A DNA stretch of 64,000 bases from the NCBI RefSeq assembly GCF_001579945.1, contig NZ_CP011971.1, forward strand, positions 701,001-765,000. Direction: 5' to 3'. Positions 18,741-28,574 of the stretch are shown piece after piece. Origin of the DNA: Steroidobacter denitrificans. Its GTDB lineage: Bacteria > Pseudomonadota > Gammaproteobacteria > Steroidobacterales > Steroidobacteraceae. Under the pieces are notes generated by a model. The model worked only from the letters and a program-made list of their open reading frames with translations, did not search any database and was not told where the DNA came from. Positions within the stretch are counted from its first letter, which is position 1; the number at the start of each line of letters is the position of its first letter. The position numbers and the translations under genes are program-made.

Positions 18741-20011
18741 GCCGTATTCATGCACTGCAGCGCGGCTTGCGCGGCGCGAACGGTTTCGGCGATGTGCTCC
18801 TGCGTGTGGGCGATCGAGACGAACCCCGCTTCGAACGCCGAGGGCGCAAGATATACACCCTCGCGCAGCATGGCATGGAAAAAGCGCCGGAATCGGTCCG
18901 CATCGCTGGCCATGACCTCGGTGAAGCTGCGCGGTGCGCGCTCGGTGAAGAACAGTCCGAACATGCCGCACACATGGTTGGTGCTGAACGCGACGCCGGC
19001 ATCGCGGGCGGCCTCGGCGAGGCCTTCCACGAGCTGAGTGGTCGTCTGGGCGAGACGGGTGTGGAAGTCGGGCTCGCCGATCAGTTCCAGGGTCTTCAGG
19101 CCCGCGGCCATGGCGACCGGGTTGCCCGACAGGGTGCCTGCCTGGTAGACCGGACCCAGCGGGGCGATCTGTTCCATGATGTCGCGGCGTCCGCCGAAGG
19201 CGCCGACCGGCATGCCGCCGCCGACGATCTTGCCCAGCGTGGTCAGGTCGGGTTTGATGCCGTACAGCGCCTGCGCTCCGCCCAGCGCCACCCGAAAACC
19301 GGTCATCACTTCGTCAAAAATCAGGACGCTGCCGTGCTGGTCGCAGACCGAGCGCAGTGTTTCCAGGAATCCGGGCGCGGGCGGCACGCAGTTCATGTTG
19401 CCGGCGACGGGTTCGACGATGATGCAGGCGATCTGCCCGCCCACGGCATCGAACACCTGCTTCACTTCGGCGGCATCGTTGTAGGCGAGCGTAAGTGTCT
19501 GCGCCGCGAGTTCCTTGGGGACACCCGGTGAGGTGGGTACGCCGAAGGTCAGCGCGCCGGATCCCGCCTTCACCAGCAGGGAGTCCGAGTGACCGTGATA
19601 GCAGCCTGCGAATTTCACGATCTTGTCGCGGCCGGTATAGCCGCGTGCCAGGCGAATCGCGCTCATGGTCGCTTCGGTGCCGGAGCTGACCATGCGCACC
19701 AGTTCGATCGACGGCATCAGCTCACCGATCTTGCGTGCCAACTGCGTTTCGATCCGGGTAGGCGCGCCGAACGACAAGCCCAGAGCCGCACGTTCTTGTA
19801 CCGTCCGGATGACCTCTGGGTGCGCATGACCGAGAATCATCGGTCCCCAGGAGCCTACATAATCGATGTAGCTGCGGCCGTGCTCATCATGGATCAGCGC
19901 GCCGCCGGCACGCTCGATGAAGATCGGCTCGCCGCCGACGGCCCGGAAGGCGCGTACCGGGGAATTCACGCCGCCGGGAATATGGCGAGCGGCATCGGTG
20001 AATGAAGACAA
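18737..20011 (-). CDS. hemL: Glutamate-1-semialdehyde 2,1-aminomutase
   Basis: The 424-residue PLP enzyme converts glutamate 1-semialdehyde to 5-aminolevulinate, the C5-route entry to heme. Visible features are [38 protein letters not shown], the FDEVMTGFR motif, and the PLP lysine K261 in [18 protein letters not shown]. The start is TTG 20011: AGGAG lies 8 bases upstream, [20 protein letters not shown] aligns with the family start, and no ATG fits. It is the first gene of an operon continuing into a methyltransferase and a glycosyltransferase through ATGA overlaps, an unusual partner set for a heme gene. Confidence 0.97.
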   Translation of the reverse strand: MSSFTDAARHIPGGVNSPVRAFRAVGGEPIFIERAGGALIHDEHGRSYIDYVGSWGPMILGHAHPEVIRTVQERAALGLSFGAPTRIETQLARKIGELMPSIELVRMVSSGTEATMSAIRLARGYTGRDKIVKFAGCYHGHSDSLLVKAGSGALTFGVPTSPGVPKELAAQTLTLAYNDAAEVKQVFDAVGGQIACIIVEPVAGNMNCVPPAPGFLETLRSVCDQHGSVLIFDEVMTGFRVALGGAQALYGIKPDLTTLGKIVGGGMPVGAFGGRRDIMEQIAPLGPVYQAGTLSGNPVAMAAGLKTLELIGEPDFHTRLAQTTTQLVEGLAEAARDAGVAFSTNHVCGMFGLFFTERAPRSFTEVMASDADRFRRFFHAMLREGVYLAPSAFEAGFVSIAHTQEHIAETVRAAQAALQCMNTA

Positions 20012-20203
20012 GGCCGTAACTCCTGGGCGTGGCCGTCATGATGGGCGCTGCGCGGACGCCGGGTCCGGTCGCAGGGTCGTGCAAAAACACTGGGCGCCAA
20101 GTGTAAGCGGGACGATGCCGAGGCGCATCCTCCAGGAGTGCTGCGTCCCGATCGCGGCATTCGCAAGCAAGATATCGAGGCGATCGAGGTGTGAGAGACC
20201 GGC

Positions 20204-21199
20204 TCAGTGTCGTTGCAGCACGTGGCCCCTGCTGCGCAATAACGCCACGACGCTCTCCGGCCCGACCAGATGCAGCGCGCCGACGATCACTAGATAGTCC
20301 TGTTCGTCCTCCAGCAGCGCCTCGATGTCCGTCACCCAACGGTGATTGCGTTCGATCGTGAGAGGCCGGTAGAGCTCGGGATAGGCTGCGAAGCCTTCCG
20401 CCAACAGGCGCTCCAAGGTCTGGATGTCCCCCTGGCGCCAGGCCGATAGCAATTCGTCAAGATCGCGATCCATGCGCTCGAAGTCTGCGACGCTGTACAT
20501 CAGAAATTCGATCTGCAGTGTCTCGGGCAGATTAGCAAGATAGCTCAGCTGCTGCCGCAGGGTCTCCAGACCCGTGACGGGCTTTTGATCCCGCCGCGCC
20601 CGAGCCGCCAGGCGTTGCTCTATGCCGGCTCGAGACTCCAACCCCCTTCTGGCAAAATGCTGCTGAATCAGGGTCATGGCAGCCAGCCAGGGACGCAGAG
20701 GGTTCAGCAGTGCCGGATCCAGCTCTAGTTCCCGGGCGGCTGTGGCGACGGCTGCATGAGCCTGCGGCCCCAATTGCTGCTCGAGCGAGCGGCCAGGCGG
20801 CAGCAGACCCAGCTCCAGCAGGCTCTGCTGCATGTCCTGGAGGTCGAGGTTGCCTATGTCGATTTCCATGACGAGTCTGTCGGCTTGGGCGTAGGCGGCT
20901 TCGATGGCTGCAGGTAGCGGCTCATCCGGCGGCAGGAAATGGATCGACCCCAACAGATAGAGGGTGTTGCGCCGGCCTTTTACCGACCACAATGTATGCT
21001 GCGGCTCATGCTCTGCATGTCTGGATGCAGCCGGGGCACTGGCGTGGGCCAGGGCGTGGTGCGGAAAGGTCGCGATCCGCATCGTGACTTCAGGAGCCGG
21101 CATCGGCAGTGCCGGATGCGCCATGGCGCCACGCGGCATCGGAATGGCGGCCAGCAGCCACAAAAATACGAGCGTGGCGCACAGGTCAGCTACTTTCAT
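20204..21199 (-). CDS. TraB/GumN family protein, predicted secreted
   Basis: The 331-residue protein has a hydrophobic N-terminus (MKVADLCATLVFLWLLAAIP, predicted signal peptide) and the TraB/GumN core. That core includes LWSVKGRRNTLYLLGSIHFLPP with the conserved Gly-Ser-x-His, RLVMEID, ERNHRWVTDIEALL, and GALHLVGPESVVALL near the C-terminus. Proteins of this fold are putative metal-dependent proteases, and bacterial function is mostly unknown (Xanthomonas GumN is linked to xanthan loci). The start at ATG 21199 gives a proper signal peptide; the open frame extends further upstream. Ribosome site is weak. It lies 102 bases downstream of cpdA on the same strand. Confidence 0.85.
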   Translation of the reverse strand: MKVADLCATLVFLWLLAAIPMPRGAMAHPALPMPAPEVTMRIATFPHHALAHASAPAASRHAEHEPQHTLWSVKGRRNTLYLLGSIHFLPPDEPLPAAIEAAYAQADRLVMEIDIGNLDLQDMQQSLLELGLLPPGRSLEQQLGPQAHAAVATAARELELDPALLNPLRPWLAAMTLIQQHFARRGLESRAGIEQRLAARARRDQKPVTGLETLRQQLSYLANLPETLQIEFLMYSVADFERMDRDLDELLSAWRQGDIQTLERLLAEGFAAYPELYRPLTIERNHRWVTDIEALLEDEQDYLVIVGALHLVGPESVVALLRSRGHVLQRH

Positions 21200-21301
21200 G
21201 CCGACCACTATAAGGGATGAATAGCGCCGGAGGATGGGCGGCGCAGGCGGGCCGGCGTCCGTGCCGCAGGATGGCGGCGGCTCCAAGTCAGACCGGATCG
21301 A

Positions 21302-22108
21302 TCAGGCGGCGTTGCTTCGGGCCGCGTCTTCCAGCCAGCAGACTTCGGTGGCGATCGTGCCGTCCGGCATCAGTTCCAGCAGGCGATAGCCGGGCGGGCG
21401 GTCGTCGATCGAAAAGTCGGGGCTGCCGGGCAGGAACTGGGCGCAGGTCGACGGTGAGGCCATGAATCGCACGCCGCCTATGAAATGGTCCAGGGACTGG
21501 TGCACATGGCCCCACAGGACACCACGAACATTAGTGTGCTTGCGTACCAGGGCCAGAAACTCGTCCGCATCGCTCAGACCGACTTGATCCAGCCAGTTGC
21601 TGTGCATTCGGATCGGATGATGATGCAGGCAGAGCAGGACGTGATCCTGGTCCGGTAAGTGCAACAGGCTGTCCAGGGCGGTGAGCTGCTGTTTACCCAG
21701 GCGTCCACCGGCCTGATGCGCCACCTGGGAATCCAGCATGACAACCCGCCAGGGTCCGAATGCCTGGTGTCCGCCGAGCTGAAACGGCGCCTGCGCCAAG
21801 GCCGTACGCATCGGGCCGGGGAGGTCGTGATTGCCGGCCAGGCACAGTACGGGTACCGGTGAGTCCGCGAACAGCTCGCGGATCCAGCGATAACCTTGCG
21901 GATCGTCCTGGACCAGATCGCCGGTCAGCAGGATCCCGTCGGGTCGCGGGCAGCGCCGGCGTGCATCGGCCAAAGCAGCCTGCAGCGAGGGCAGTGAGGC
22001 AATCCCGCGCAGGCGTGCCGCATCATCGCCGAAAAGGTGCATGTCGGTGAATTGCAGAAGGCGGACGGAAGGCATCTTGACGGATATTTCCTTGAGTCGG
22101 GAGGACAT
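21302..22108 (-). CDS. cpdA: 3',5'-cyclic-AMP phosphodiesterase
   Basis: The 268-residue calcineurin-like metallophosphoesterase hydrolyses cAMP. All metal-ligand motifs are present in order: LQFTDMHLF (DxH), LLTGDLVQD (GD), LCLAGNHDLPG (GNHD), LCLHHHP and VLWGHVHQ (GHxH). SPSTCAQFLPGS is the CpdA-type substrate region. ATG 22108 is chosen because an AGGA site lies about 9 bases upstream and the resulting N-terminus has the length of the E. coli enzyme. TTG 22126 and ATG 22075 are alternatives. Confidence 0.92.
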   Translation of the reverse strand: MSSRLKEISVKMPSVRLLQFTDMHLFGDDAARLRGIASLPSLQAALADARRRCPRPDGILLTGDLVQDDPQGYRWIRELFADSPVPVLCLAGNHDLPGPMRTALAQAPFQLGGHQAFGPWRVVMLDSQVAHQAGGRLGKQQLTALDSLLHLPDQDHVLLCLHHHPIRMHSNWLDQVGLSDADEFLALVRKHTNVRGVLWGHVHQSLDHFIGGVRFMASPSTCAQFLPGSPDFSIDDRPPGYRLLELMPDGTIATEVCWLEDAARSNAA

Positions 22109-22526
22109 GTGCAGCCATCCTAGCAATCACAAATGCGTCAAAAAGTGACCGAGGTCCGGTCGGTCGTACCGGCGAGCGGTGGCGCATGAAATTCTTGCAT
22201 TCGGTCTCATTACATAGTCGTTTTACCAGCCGTTTTACTTATGTCTGCACGGATGCCGGGGGTGGAAAACGGTATGGATTTCCGCATTTTTGCAAGCTGC
22301 CAGCTAAACGCACCCCAAAACGTATCCCAAAACGTATTCTTGAGAGCGTGGTTCCGGAACGCGACAGGAACTCGATACAACTCGGACTGCGAATGGCGCA
22401 TATCGATCGTGGTTTGCCGAGAGTTCACGGGATTCCGCCGGAGGCCGCATTGCTCGGCTTCGCCCCTTAGTCCAAAATGCGCGGCCTTCACCGCGTTTTT
22501 CGACCTAACCCTAGAGTATTTTCCTG
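22109..22526. promoter_or_regulatory. Upstream region of the tkt-gap-pgk-pyk operon with repeated AAAACG motifs
   Basis: The 418-bp space between divergent cpdA and tkt is locally more A/T-rich than its neighbours. The hexamer AAAACG occurs five times. Two copies are on the minus strand, as CGTTTTAC at 22220-22227 and 22232-22239 (12 bp apart). Three are on the plus strand at 22266, 22317 and 22329, the last two also 12 bp apart. This looks like a regulator-binding array for the carbon operon, but I cannot name the regulator. No classical -35/-10 pair stands out and no gene is supported. Confidence 0.45.
22314..22337. repeat. Perfect 12-bp tandem repeat (CCCAAAACGTAT x2)
   Basis: Two adjacent identical 12-mers lie 190 bp upstream of the tkt start. 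The same AAAACG core appears elsewhere in the region in both orientations, again with 12-bp spacing, so the repeat may be a double operator rather than chance slippage. Confidence 0.7.
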
Positions 22527-24527
22527 ATGCAGATTTCCCGTCGTCGGCAGCTTGCCAACGCCGTCCGTGTTTTGGCGATGGATGCGGTTCAGAAGGCCAA
22601 TTCCGGACATCCGGGCATGCCGATGGGAATGGCCGATATCGCCGAGGTGCTCTGGAACGACCATCTGCGACATAATCCGGGCGATCCGCAATGGTGGGAT
22701 CGCGATCGGTTCGTGCTGTCCAACGGACATGGCTCGATGCTGCTGTACGCCCTGCTTCATCTGAGCGGCTATCCCCTGACCCTGGATGATTTGCGCGCAT
22801 TTCGCCAGTTGGGTTCCCACACGGCGGGACATCCCGAGCATGATCCGCAACGAGGGATTGAAACCACCACGGGCCCGCTGGGCCAGGGCCTCGCCAATGC
22901 CGTGGGCATGGCATTGGCGGAGAAAATGTTGGCGGCAAGCTTCAATCGTCCTGGTTTCGATCTGGTGGATCATCATACCTGGGTGTTTCTCGGCGATGGC
23001 TGTCTCATGGAGGGCATTTCTCACGAGGCCTGTTCTCTGGCCGGCACGCTGCAACTGGGCAAGCTGATTGCGTTCTACGACGACAATGGCATCTCGATAG
23101 ATGGCCAGGTGCAAGGCTGGTTCACCGACGATACGCCGCGACGTTTCGAGGCCTATGGCTGGCACGTCGTACCGAATGTCGATGGCCATGATCCTGCTGC
23201 GATCGAAGCCGCCATCGTTGCGGCAAAGCAGCAGGATCGGCCCAGCCTGATCTGCTGCCGGACGATCATCGGCTACGGTGCACCCAACAAACAGGGTACC
23301 GAGGCCACCCATGGCGCCGCGCTGGGCGTCGAGGAGGTCGCAGCGGCCCGTCAGAAACTAGGCTGGGTCTGGGAGCCTTTCGTGATTCCGGAAGACATCC
23401 GCAGCGGCTGGGATGCCCGCGAGCGCGGTGCGCGGCGCCAGGCACAATGGAACGATTTGTTTGCCCGCTACAAGCTTGCATTTCCCGGCCCGGCTGCGGA
23501 GTTCGAACGGCGCATGCGCGGCGAACTGCCTGACGGCTGGAGTGCGGTGGTCGAGGAATATGTGGCACAGGTGGCTCAGTCCGGCGGCAGTCTGGCGACG
23601 CGCCAGTCCTCGCAACAGGCGCTCAACGCCTATGGTCCGGTGTTGCCCGAGCTGTTTGGCGGCTCGGCCGACTTGACCGGCTCCAACAATACGAATCGCA
23701 AGGATTCCCGCGCCGTCACCGGCGAGGATGCAAGCGGCAATTACCTGCACTACGGCGTGCGTGAGTTCGGCATGTCGGCCATGATGAACGGTATCGCCCT
23801 GCATGGCGGACTGATTCCGTACGGCGGCACCTTCCTGGTTTTTTCGGACTATGCACGCAATGCCATGCGCATGTCCGCGCTCATGAAGCAGCGCGTCATC
23901 TATGTCATGACACACGACTCCATCGGCCTGGGCGAGGATGGACCGACACACCAGCCGGTGGAGCACCTGCCCAGCCTGCGCCTGATTCCCAACATGACGC
24001 TGTGGCGTCCCTGCGACGGCACGGAAACTGCCGTGGCCTGGGCGGCGGCAATCGAGTGGCGTGATGGGCCCAGTTGCCTGGCTCTATCCAGGCAGGGCTT
24101 GCCCGCACAGCCGCGCAGCGCTGAGCAATTGGCCAATATCAAGCGCGGCGGCTATGTCCTGCAGGACTGCAAGGGTATGGCGCAGGTCATATTGATCGCT
24201 ACGGGCTCCGAGGTCGCTCTGGCGCTGGAGGCCGCACGGCAGCTGACCCAGGACGGCAAGAGAGTGCGGGTCGTATCGATGCCCAGCGTCTGCGTGTTCG
24301 AAAGGCAGGACGAAGCCTATCGAGAGCAGGTATTGCCTGGCGGTGTGGAATGTCGCGTGGCCATCGAGGCGGCAGTACCGGATACCTGGTGGCGCTATGT
24401 CGGACTACGCGGCGCGGTCATCGGTATGACGAGTTTCGGCGCTTCCGGAACGGCGCAGGATCTGTTCAGGCACTTCGGATTCACCACGGAGTGCGTGGTG
24501 CGCAGGGTGACCGAACTGTTGGCATGA
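22527..24527 (+). CDS. tkt: Transketolase
   Basis: The 666-residue TPP enzyme moves two-carbon ketol units between sugar phosphates in the pentose phosphate (or Calvin) pathway. The N-terminus [25 protein letters not shown], the TPP motif [13 protein letters not shown] with DDNGISIDG, the pyrimidine-domain [14 protein letters not shown] and [19 protein letters not shown] are all intact, and length is standard. No strong Shine-Dalgarno precedes ATG 22527. It heads a plus-strand set tkt-gap-pgk-pyk with gaps of 25, 12 and 7 bases, which ties pentose-phosphate flow to lower glycolysis. No fba or rpe gene follows. Confidence 0.97.
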   Translation: MQISRRRQLANAVRVLAMDAVQKANSGHPGMPMGMADIAEVLWNDHLRHNPGDPQWWDRDRFVLSNGHGSMLLYALLHLSGYPLTLDDLRAFRQLGSHTAGHPEHDPQRGIETTTGPLGQGLANAVGMALAEKMLAASFNRPGFDLVDHHTWVFLGDGCLMEGISHEACSLAGTLQLGKLIAFYDDNGISIDGQVQGWFTDDTPRRFEAYGWHVVPNVDGHDPAAIEAAIVAAKQQDRPSLICCRTIIGYGAPNKQGTEATHGAALGVEEVAAARQKLGWVWEPFVIPEDIRSGWDARERGARRQAQWNDLFARYKLAFPGPAAEFERRMRGELPDGWSAVVEEYVAQVAQSGGSLATRQSSQQALNAYGPVLPELFGGSADLTGSNNTNRKDSRAVTGEDASGNYLHYGVREFGMSAMMNGIALHGGLIPYGGTFLVFSDYARNAMRMSALMKQRVIYVMTHDSIGLGEDGPTHQPVEHLPSLRLIPNMTLWRPCDGTETAVAWAAAIEWRDGPSCLALSRQGLPAQPRSAEQLANIKRGGYVLQDCKGMAQVILIATGSEVALALEAARQLTQDGKRVRVVSMPSVCVFERQDEAYREQVLPGGVECRVAIEAAVPDTWWRYVGLRGAVIGMTSFGASGTAQDLFRHFGFTTECVVRRVTELLA

Positions 24528-24552
24528 GTGTGAATCTTTCGAGGAAATGAGA

Positions 24553-25566
24553 ATGCCCATCAAAGTTGGAATCAATGGCTACGGTCGCATCGGTCGCAAT
24601 GTGCTGCGTGCTTTATACGAGGCCGGGCGCCAGAACGAAATCCGGATCGTGGCACTCAATGATCTGGGTGATGCGGGAACCAATGCACATCTGACGCAAT
24701 ACGATACCGCTCATGGCAGGTTCGGCGGCGAGGTCCGGGTGGAAGGTGATTCGATGCTCGTCAACGGCGATCGCATCCGTGTTCTGGCTGAGCGTGATCC
24801 GGCCAAGCTGCCCTGGGGTGAGTTGGGGGTGGATGTCGTGCTCGAATGCACGGGCTTGTTTACCAGCAAGGCGAAGGCCGCAGCTCATCTGACGGGTGGT
24901 GCGAAGAAGGTGCTGCTTTCCGCGCCGGGCGGCAAGGACGTCGATGCGACCATCGTCTATGGCGTCAATCACGAGCTGCTGAAGTCCAGCTATACTGTCG
25001 TGTCCAACGCATCCTGCACGACCAATTGCCTGGCGCCGGTTGCCAAGGTATTGAACGAGTCGATCGGCATCGTGTCGGGCATCATGACGACGATTCACGC
25101 ATATACGAACGACCAGGTGTTGACGGATGTCTATCATTCCGATCTGCGTCGCGCGCGTTCCGCCACGATGTCGATGATTCCGACTAAAACCGGCGCTGCA
25201 GCAGCCGTCGGTCTGGTCCTGCCGGAACTCGATGGCAAGCTCGACGGTTTTGCCGTACGGGTGCCGACGATCAATGTTTCGCTGGTGGATTTGACCTTCG
25301 TCGCGAAGCGTGCAACCAGCGTTGCGGAAATCAACGAGGCGATGCGTGCAGCCGCCACGGGACCGCTCAAGGGGGTCCTGGCCTATACCGATGCGCCGCT
25401 GGTGTCGATCGATTTCAACCATGATGCGCATTCCTCCACCTATGATGCGACCCTGACCAAGGTGATGGACGGCACTCTGGTAAAAGTATGCTCCTGGTAC
25501 GATAACGAATGGGGATTCTCGAACCGCATGCTGGATACCACGGCAGCGTGGTCGAAGGCCGGATAG
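24553..25566 (+). CDS. gap: Glyceraldehyde-3-phosphate dehydrogenase
   Basis: The 337-residue NAD-dependent dehydrogenase oxidises glyceraldehyde 3-phosphate to 1,3-bisphosphoglycerate. It has the Rossmann motif [15 protein letters not shown], the catalytic cysteine in [20 protein letters not shown]-type IHAYTNDQ and the C-terminal [15 protein letters not shown]. Two in-frame starts exist (24547 and 24553). The GAGG at 24541-24544 is only 2 bases from the first but 8 from the second, which decides for 24553. It is the second gene of the carbon operon. Confidence 0.97.
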   Translation: MPIKVGINGYGRIGRNVLRALYEAGRQNEIRIVALNDLGDAGTNAHLTQYDTAHGRFGGEVRVEGDSMLVNGDRIRVLAERDPAKLPWGELGVDVVLECTGLFTSKAKAAAHLTGGAKKVLLSAPGGKDVDATIVYGVNHELLKSSYTVVSNASCTTNCLAPVAKVLNESIGIVSGIMTTIHAYTNDQVLTDVYHSDLRRARSATMSMIPTKTGAAAAVGLVLPELDGKLDGFAVRVPTINVSLVDLTFVAKRATSVAEINEAMRAAATGPLKGVLAYTDAPLVSIDFNHDAHSSTYDATLTKVMDGTLVKVCSWYDNEWGFSNRMLDTTAAWSKAG

Positions 25567-25578
25567 GAGGAATTCTCG

Positions 25579-26754
25579 ATGCCCATCCTTCGCATGACTG
25601 ATCTCGATCTGCGCGGCAAGCGGGTGTTGATCCGCGAGGATCTCAACGTGCCAGTGCAAGGCGGAAAAGTCAGCAGTGACGCCCGGATTCGTGCGGCGCT
25701 GCCGACGATCCAGTCAGCTAAGGACGCCGGTGCCCGCGTGCTGGTGATGTCTCATCTCGGCCGTCCGGAGGAAGGTGTCTATGACGAGGAATTCTCGCTC
25801 GCTCCGGTTGCTCGGCGCCTGGGGGAGTTACTCGGCTTCAAGGTGCGTTTCGAGAAGGATTGGCTGGATGGCGTAGAGTGTGCTGATGGGGAGGTCGTAC
25901 TGCTCGAGAATGTGCGATTCAACAGGGGTGAAAAGCGCGACAGTGACGATCTGGCACGCAGGATGGCCGCTTTGTGCGACGTCTATGTGATGGATGCCTT
26001 CGGTACTGCGCATCGTGCCGAGGCGAGTACGCATGGTGTGGCGCGTCACGCGAAAGTGGCCTGTGCCGGTCCGCTGCTGATGAACGAACTGATCGCGCTG
26101 GAGACTGCGCTGGAAAAACCGAAGCGGCCACTGATCGCCATCGTGGCCGGTTCGAAGGTGTCCAGCAAGCTGACGTTGCTGGAAAGCCTGCTGGGCAAGG
26201 TGGACAGATTGATCGTCGGCGGAGGCATTGCCAATACGTTTCTTGCCGCACAAGGCATCAATATCGGCAAGTCGCTGGTCGAAGCGGAGATGATCGATAT
26301 CGCCAAGGGATTGCTGAAACTTGCGCACGAACGTTCTGCGGATATCCCCTTGCCGACGGACGTGGTCGTTGCCGAGGAGTTTGCCGCTACCGCCGAGGCG
26401 GACGTCAAGGCGGTCGATACGGTGGCAGCCGATGAAATGATTCTGGATATCGGACCGGATACGGCGGAGCGTTTTGCGCGCATGCTGAATGATGCGGGTA
26501 CGATCGTCTGGAACGGCCCGGTCGGGGTGTTCGAGTTCGATCAGTTCGGCGAAGGTACGCGGGTGATTGCTCAGGCCATTGCTCGTAGCCCGGCTTTCTC
26601 GATCGCCGGCGGCGGCGATACGCTTGCTGCCATCGAGAAGTATCGGGTCGAAGGCGATATTTCCTATATTTCCACCGGCGGCGGTGCCTTCCTGGAGTTC
26701 TTGGAGGGCAAGAAACTGCCGGCGGTCGCGATTCTCGAAAAACGAGCGAGTTAG
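25579..26754 (+). CDS. pgk: Phosphoglycerate kinase
   Basis: The 391-residue enzyme makes ATP and 3-phosphoglycerate from 1,3-bisphosphoglycerate. Seen are [44 protein letters not shown], the hinge [22 protein letters not shown] and the nucleotide loop [15 protein letters not shown] plus SIAGGGDT. A strong GGAGGAAT site lies before ATG 25579. It starts 12 bases after gap and ends 7 bases before pyk. Confidence 0.97.
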   Translation: MPILRMTDLDLRGKRVLIREDLNVPVQGGKVSSDARIRAALPTIQSAKDAGARVLVMSHLGRPEEGVYDEEFSLAPVARRLGELLGFKVRFEKDWLDGVECADGEVVLLENVRFNRGEKRDSDDLARRMAALCDVYVMDAFGTAHRAEASTHGVARHAKVACAGPLLMNELIALETALEKPKRPLIAIVAGSKVSSKLTLLESLLGKVDRLIVGGGIANTFLAAQGINIGKSLVEAEMIDIAKGLLKLAHERSADIPLPTDVVVAEEFAATAEADVKAVDTVAADEMILDIGPDTAERFARMLNDAGTIVWNGPVGVFEFDQFGEGTRVIAQAIARSPAFSIAGGGDTLAAIEKYRVEGDISYISTGGGAFLEFLEGKKLPAVAILEKRAS

Positions 26755-26761
26755 CCTACGA

Positions 26762-28195
26762 ATGCTGCGCCGAACCAAGATTCTGACGACGCTCGGCCCG
26801 GCAAGTGATGATCCGAAGGTACTCGCGGACTTGCTGCGCGCGGGCGCTGACGTCGTACGAATCAATTTTTCCCATGGTGAACCCCAGGCGCATGTGGAAC
26901 GCGTGAAGCGGGTCCGCGAGATCGCCGGCCAGGTCGGCAAGCTGGTCGCCATTCTGGGCGATCTGCAGGGACCGAAAATTCGCATCGAGCGCTTTGCCGC
27001 GGGACGGGTATTCCTGAATGAGGGCGATCCCTTCACGCTCGATGTCTCGCTCGATGCGAAATCGGGAACGGAGAAAGCCGTCGGCGTGGCCTACAAGGGC
27101 CTTCCTCGCGATGTCGCCGCCGGTGATCTGCTGCTGCTCAATGACGGCCAGATCGTTCTGGAAATCAACGAAGTCGATGGTCCACGCATCCATACCCGGG
27201 TCATCACTGGCGGTGAATTATCCGATAACAAGGGTATCAACAAGCAGGGGGGCGGTCTTTCGGCCGGTGCGCTGACCGACAAGGATCGCGCCGACATCAA
27301 GCTGGCCGCAGAGTTGGGGGTGGACTATCTCGCGGTTTCATTTGCCCGCGACGGCGATGACATGGAAGAGGCCCGTGGCTTGCTGCGCCGGGCGGGTGGT
27401 CATGGTTTCCTGGTGGCAAAGATCGAGCGCAGCGAGGCGCTGGCCAACTTGGAGCGCATCATTCTGGCCAGCGACGCCGTCATGGTGGCGCGCGGCGATC
27501 TGGGAGTGGAAGTCGGCAACGCCGAGTTGACCGGCTTGCAGAAACACATCATTGCAGTGACCCGCAAACTCAACCGCGTGGCGATCACGGCGACGCAGAT
27601 GATGGAATCGATGATCCACAATCCGATTCCGACTAGAGCGGAAGTATCGGATGTCGCCAATGCGGTGATGGATGGGACGGATGCGGTCATGCTTTCGGGC
27701 GAAAGCGCTGTCGGCAAGTATCCCGTCAAGGCGGTCGAGGCGATGGCGCAGGTCATTCTGGGGGCCGAGAAATACGAATCCTTGCACTCGCCTGTACGCC
27801 ACCGAGGCGGTGACAATCTTCTCGAGAAGACCGACCAGGCGATTGCGATGGCAGTGATGTACACGGCCAATTATCTAAAAGTAAAAGCGATCGTCGCCTT
27901 GACGGAATCGGGTTCCACACCGCTGTGGATGTCGCGCATCCGGACCGATATTCCGATCTATGCCTTCACTCGCCATGAAGAGACACGTCGTCGGGTGCTG
28001 TTGTACCGTGGGGTGTATCCGGTGTCCTTCGATATCACCCACACCAACGTCCAGGCCGCTTACACCGATATTTTTCGGCTGATGCTGCGCGAGAAGATGG
28101 TCGAGGAGGGAGATCGCATCATTCTTACGAAGGGTGAGTTGACGGGGGTGGCGGGGAAGACGAACGCAATGAAGATATTGGAGGTTCGCGCCTAG
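26762..28195 (+). CDS. pyk: Pyruvate kinase
   Basis: The 477-residue enzyme makes pyruvate and ATP from phosphoenolpyruvate. RRTKILTTLGPASD, VVRINFSHG, the substrate/metal region FLVAKIERSEAL, MVARGDLGVEVG, ATQMMESMIHNPIPTRAEVSDVANAVMDGTDAVMLSGE and a full C-terminal allosteric domain are present. The true start is ATG 26762 (MLRRTKIL), although the frame stays open far upstream inside pgk. No Shine-Dalgarno is seen, so translation is probably coupled to pgk, whose stop is 7 bases before. A stem-loop with a T-rich tail follows. Confidence 0.96.
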   Translation: MLRRTKILTTLGPASDDPKVLADLLRAGADVVRINFSHGEPQAHVERVKRVREIAGQVGKLVAILGDLQGPKIRIERFAAGRVFLNEGDPFTLDVSLDAKSGTEKAVGVAYKGLPRDVAAGDLLLLNDGQIVLEINEVDGPRIHTRVITGGELSDNKGINKQGGGLSAGALTDKDRADIKLAAELGVDYLAVSFARDGDDMEEARGLLRRAGGHGFLVAKIERSEALANLERIILASDAVMVARGDLGVEVGNAELTGLQKHIIAVTRKLNRVAITATQMMESMIHNPIPTRAEVSDVANAVMDGTDAVMLSGESAVGKYPVKAVEAMAQVILGAEKYESLHSPVRHRGGDNLLEKTDQAIAMAVMYTANYLKVKAIVALTESGSTPLWMSRIRTDIPIYAFTRHEETRRRVLLYRGVYPVSFDITHTNVQAAYTDIFRLMLREKMVEEGDRIILTKGELTGVAGKTNAMKILEVRA

Positions 28196-28201
28196 CGTAT
28201 T

Positions 28202-28231
28202 GCCTGGCGTATCGCCAGGCGCATTTATATT
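28202..28231 (+). terminator. Probable terminator of the tkt-gap-pgk-pyk operon
   Basis: An 8-bp perfect stem (GCCTGGCG with CGCCAGGC, 3-nt loop, 28202-28220) is followed by GCATTTATATTTG. The tail is T-rich but interrupted by A. It begins 6 bases after the pyk stop. Confidence 0.6.
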
Positions 28232-28307
28232 TGACACCCGCCGGTCACGTAACGCGCTCGTCTTCGCGATCGGAGCGGATTCGTGATGCTTTGCTGGCCA
28301 AATGCAA

Positions 28308-28384
28308 TGCCGCCCCGCTCATGGTCTTTGTCGTCGTGCCTCAAATCCGAAGGCACGACGACAAAGACCATGAGCGGGGCGGCA
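28308..28384. repeat. Palindromic element A: 34-bp perfect inverted repeat
   Basis: Arms 28308-28341 and 28351-28384 are perfectly complementary over 34 bp around a 9-nt loop (TCGGATTTG when read on the minus strand). The foot GCCGCCCCGCTCATGG is nearly the same as that of element B at 12472. The inner arm differs from B and C but is fully paired. It would form a very stable hairpin in RNA or a cruciform in DNA. Its right arm is the beginning of the tandem repeat array that follows. Confidence 0.9.
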
Positions 28385-28508
28385 CGAAGGTACGGCAGCG
28401 AGGCCATGAGCGGGGCGGCACGAAGGTACGGCAGCGAGGCCATGAGCGGGGCGGCACGAAGGTACGGCAGCGAGGTCATGGGCGGGGACGGAAGGCACGG
28501 AAGCGATG
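28368..28508. repeat. Tandem array of a 36-bp unit (three perfect copies, one degenerate)
   Basis: Units 28368-28403, 28404-28439 and 28440-28475 are identical. A fourth, diverged copy runs to about 28508. Each unit begins CCATGAGCGGGGCGGCACGA, the outer part of the palindrome's right arm, then adds about 16 unique bases. There are no spacers, so it is not a CRISPR array. The array ends about 65 bases before the MoxR start and may affect its transcription or mRNA structure. Confidence 0.88.
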
Positions 28509-28574
28509 ACCATGAGTGCGCTCGGAAGGCTCCGGTGTGACGCGGACGGACGATCGACGAATTTACGGTGATTC

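Larger units (their letters stand above)
28196..28574. other. Non-coding region, 379 bp, repeats and palindrome only
   Basis: Between pyk and the MoxR gene lie the pyk terminator, palindrome A and the 36-bp tandem repeats, listed separately. Open frames run through on both strands because the repeat unit is a multiple of three, giving repeated peptides such as LPYLRAAPLMAS. I consider these by-products. Confidence 0.6.

Noticed and set aside
24613..25659. 348-codon open frame antisense to gap
   Set aside because: It shadows a certain glycolytic gene; the His/Arg/Gln-rich translation matches no family.
28368..28475. CRISPR-like array (36-bp identical repeats)
   Set aside because: The repeats are directly joined with no spacers, and no cas genes are near.
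28225..28509. Open frames on both strands encoding repeated peptides (LPYLRAAPLMAS)
   Set aside because: They exist only because the repeat unit is a multiple of three. There is no ribosome site and no domain.
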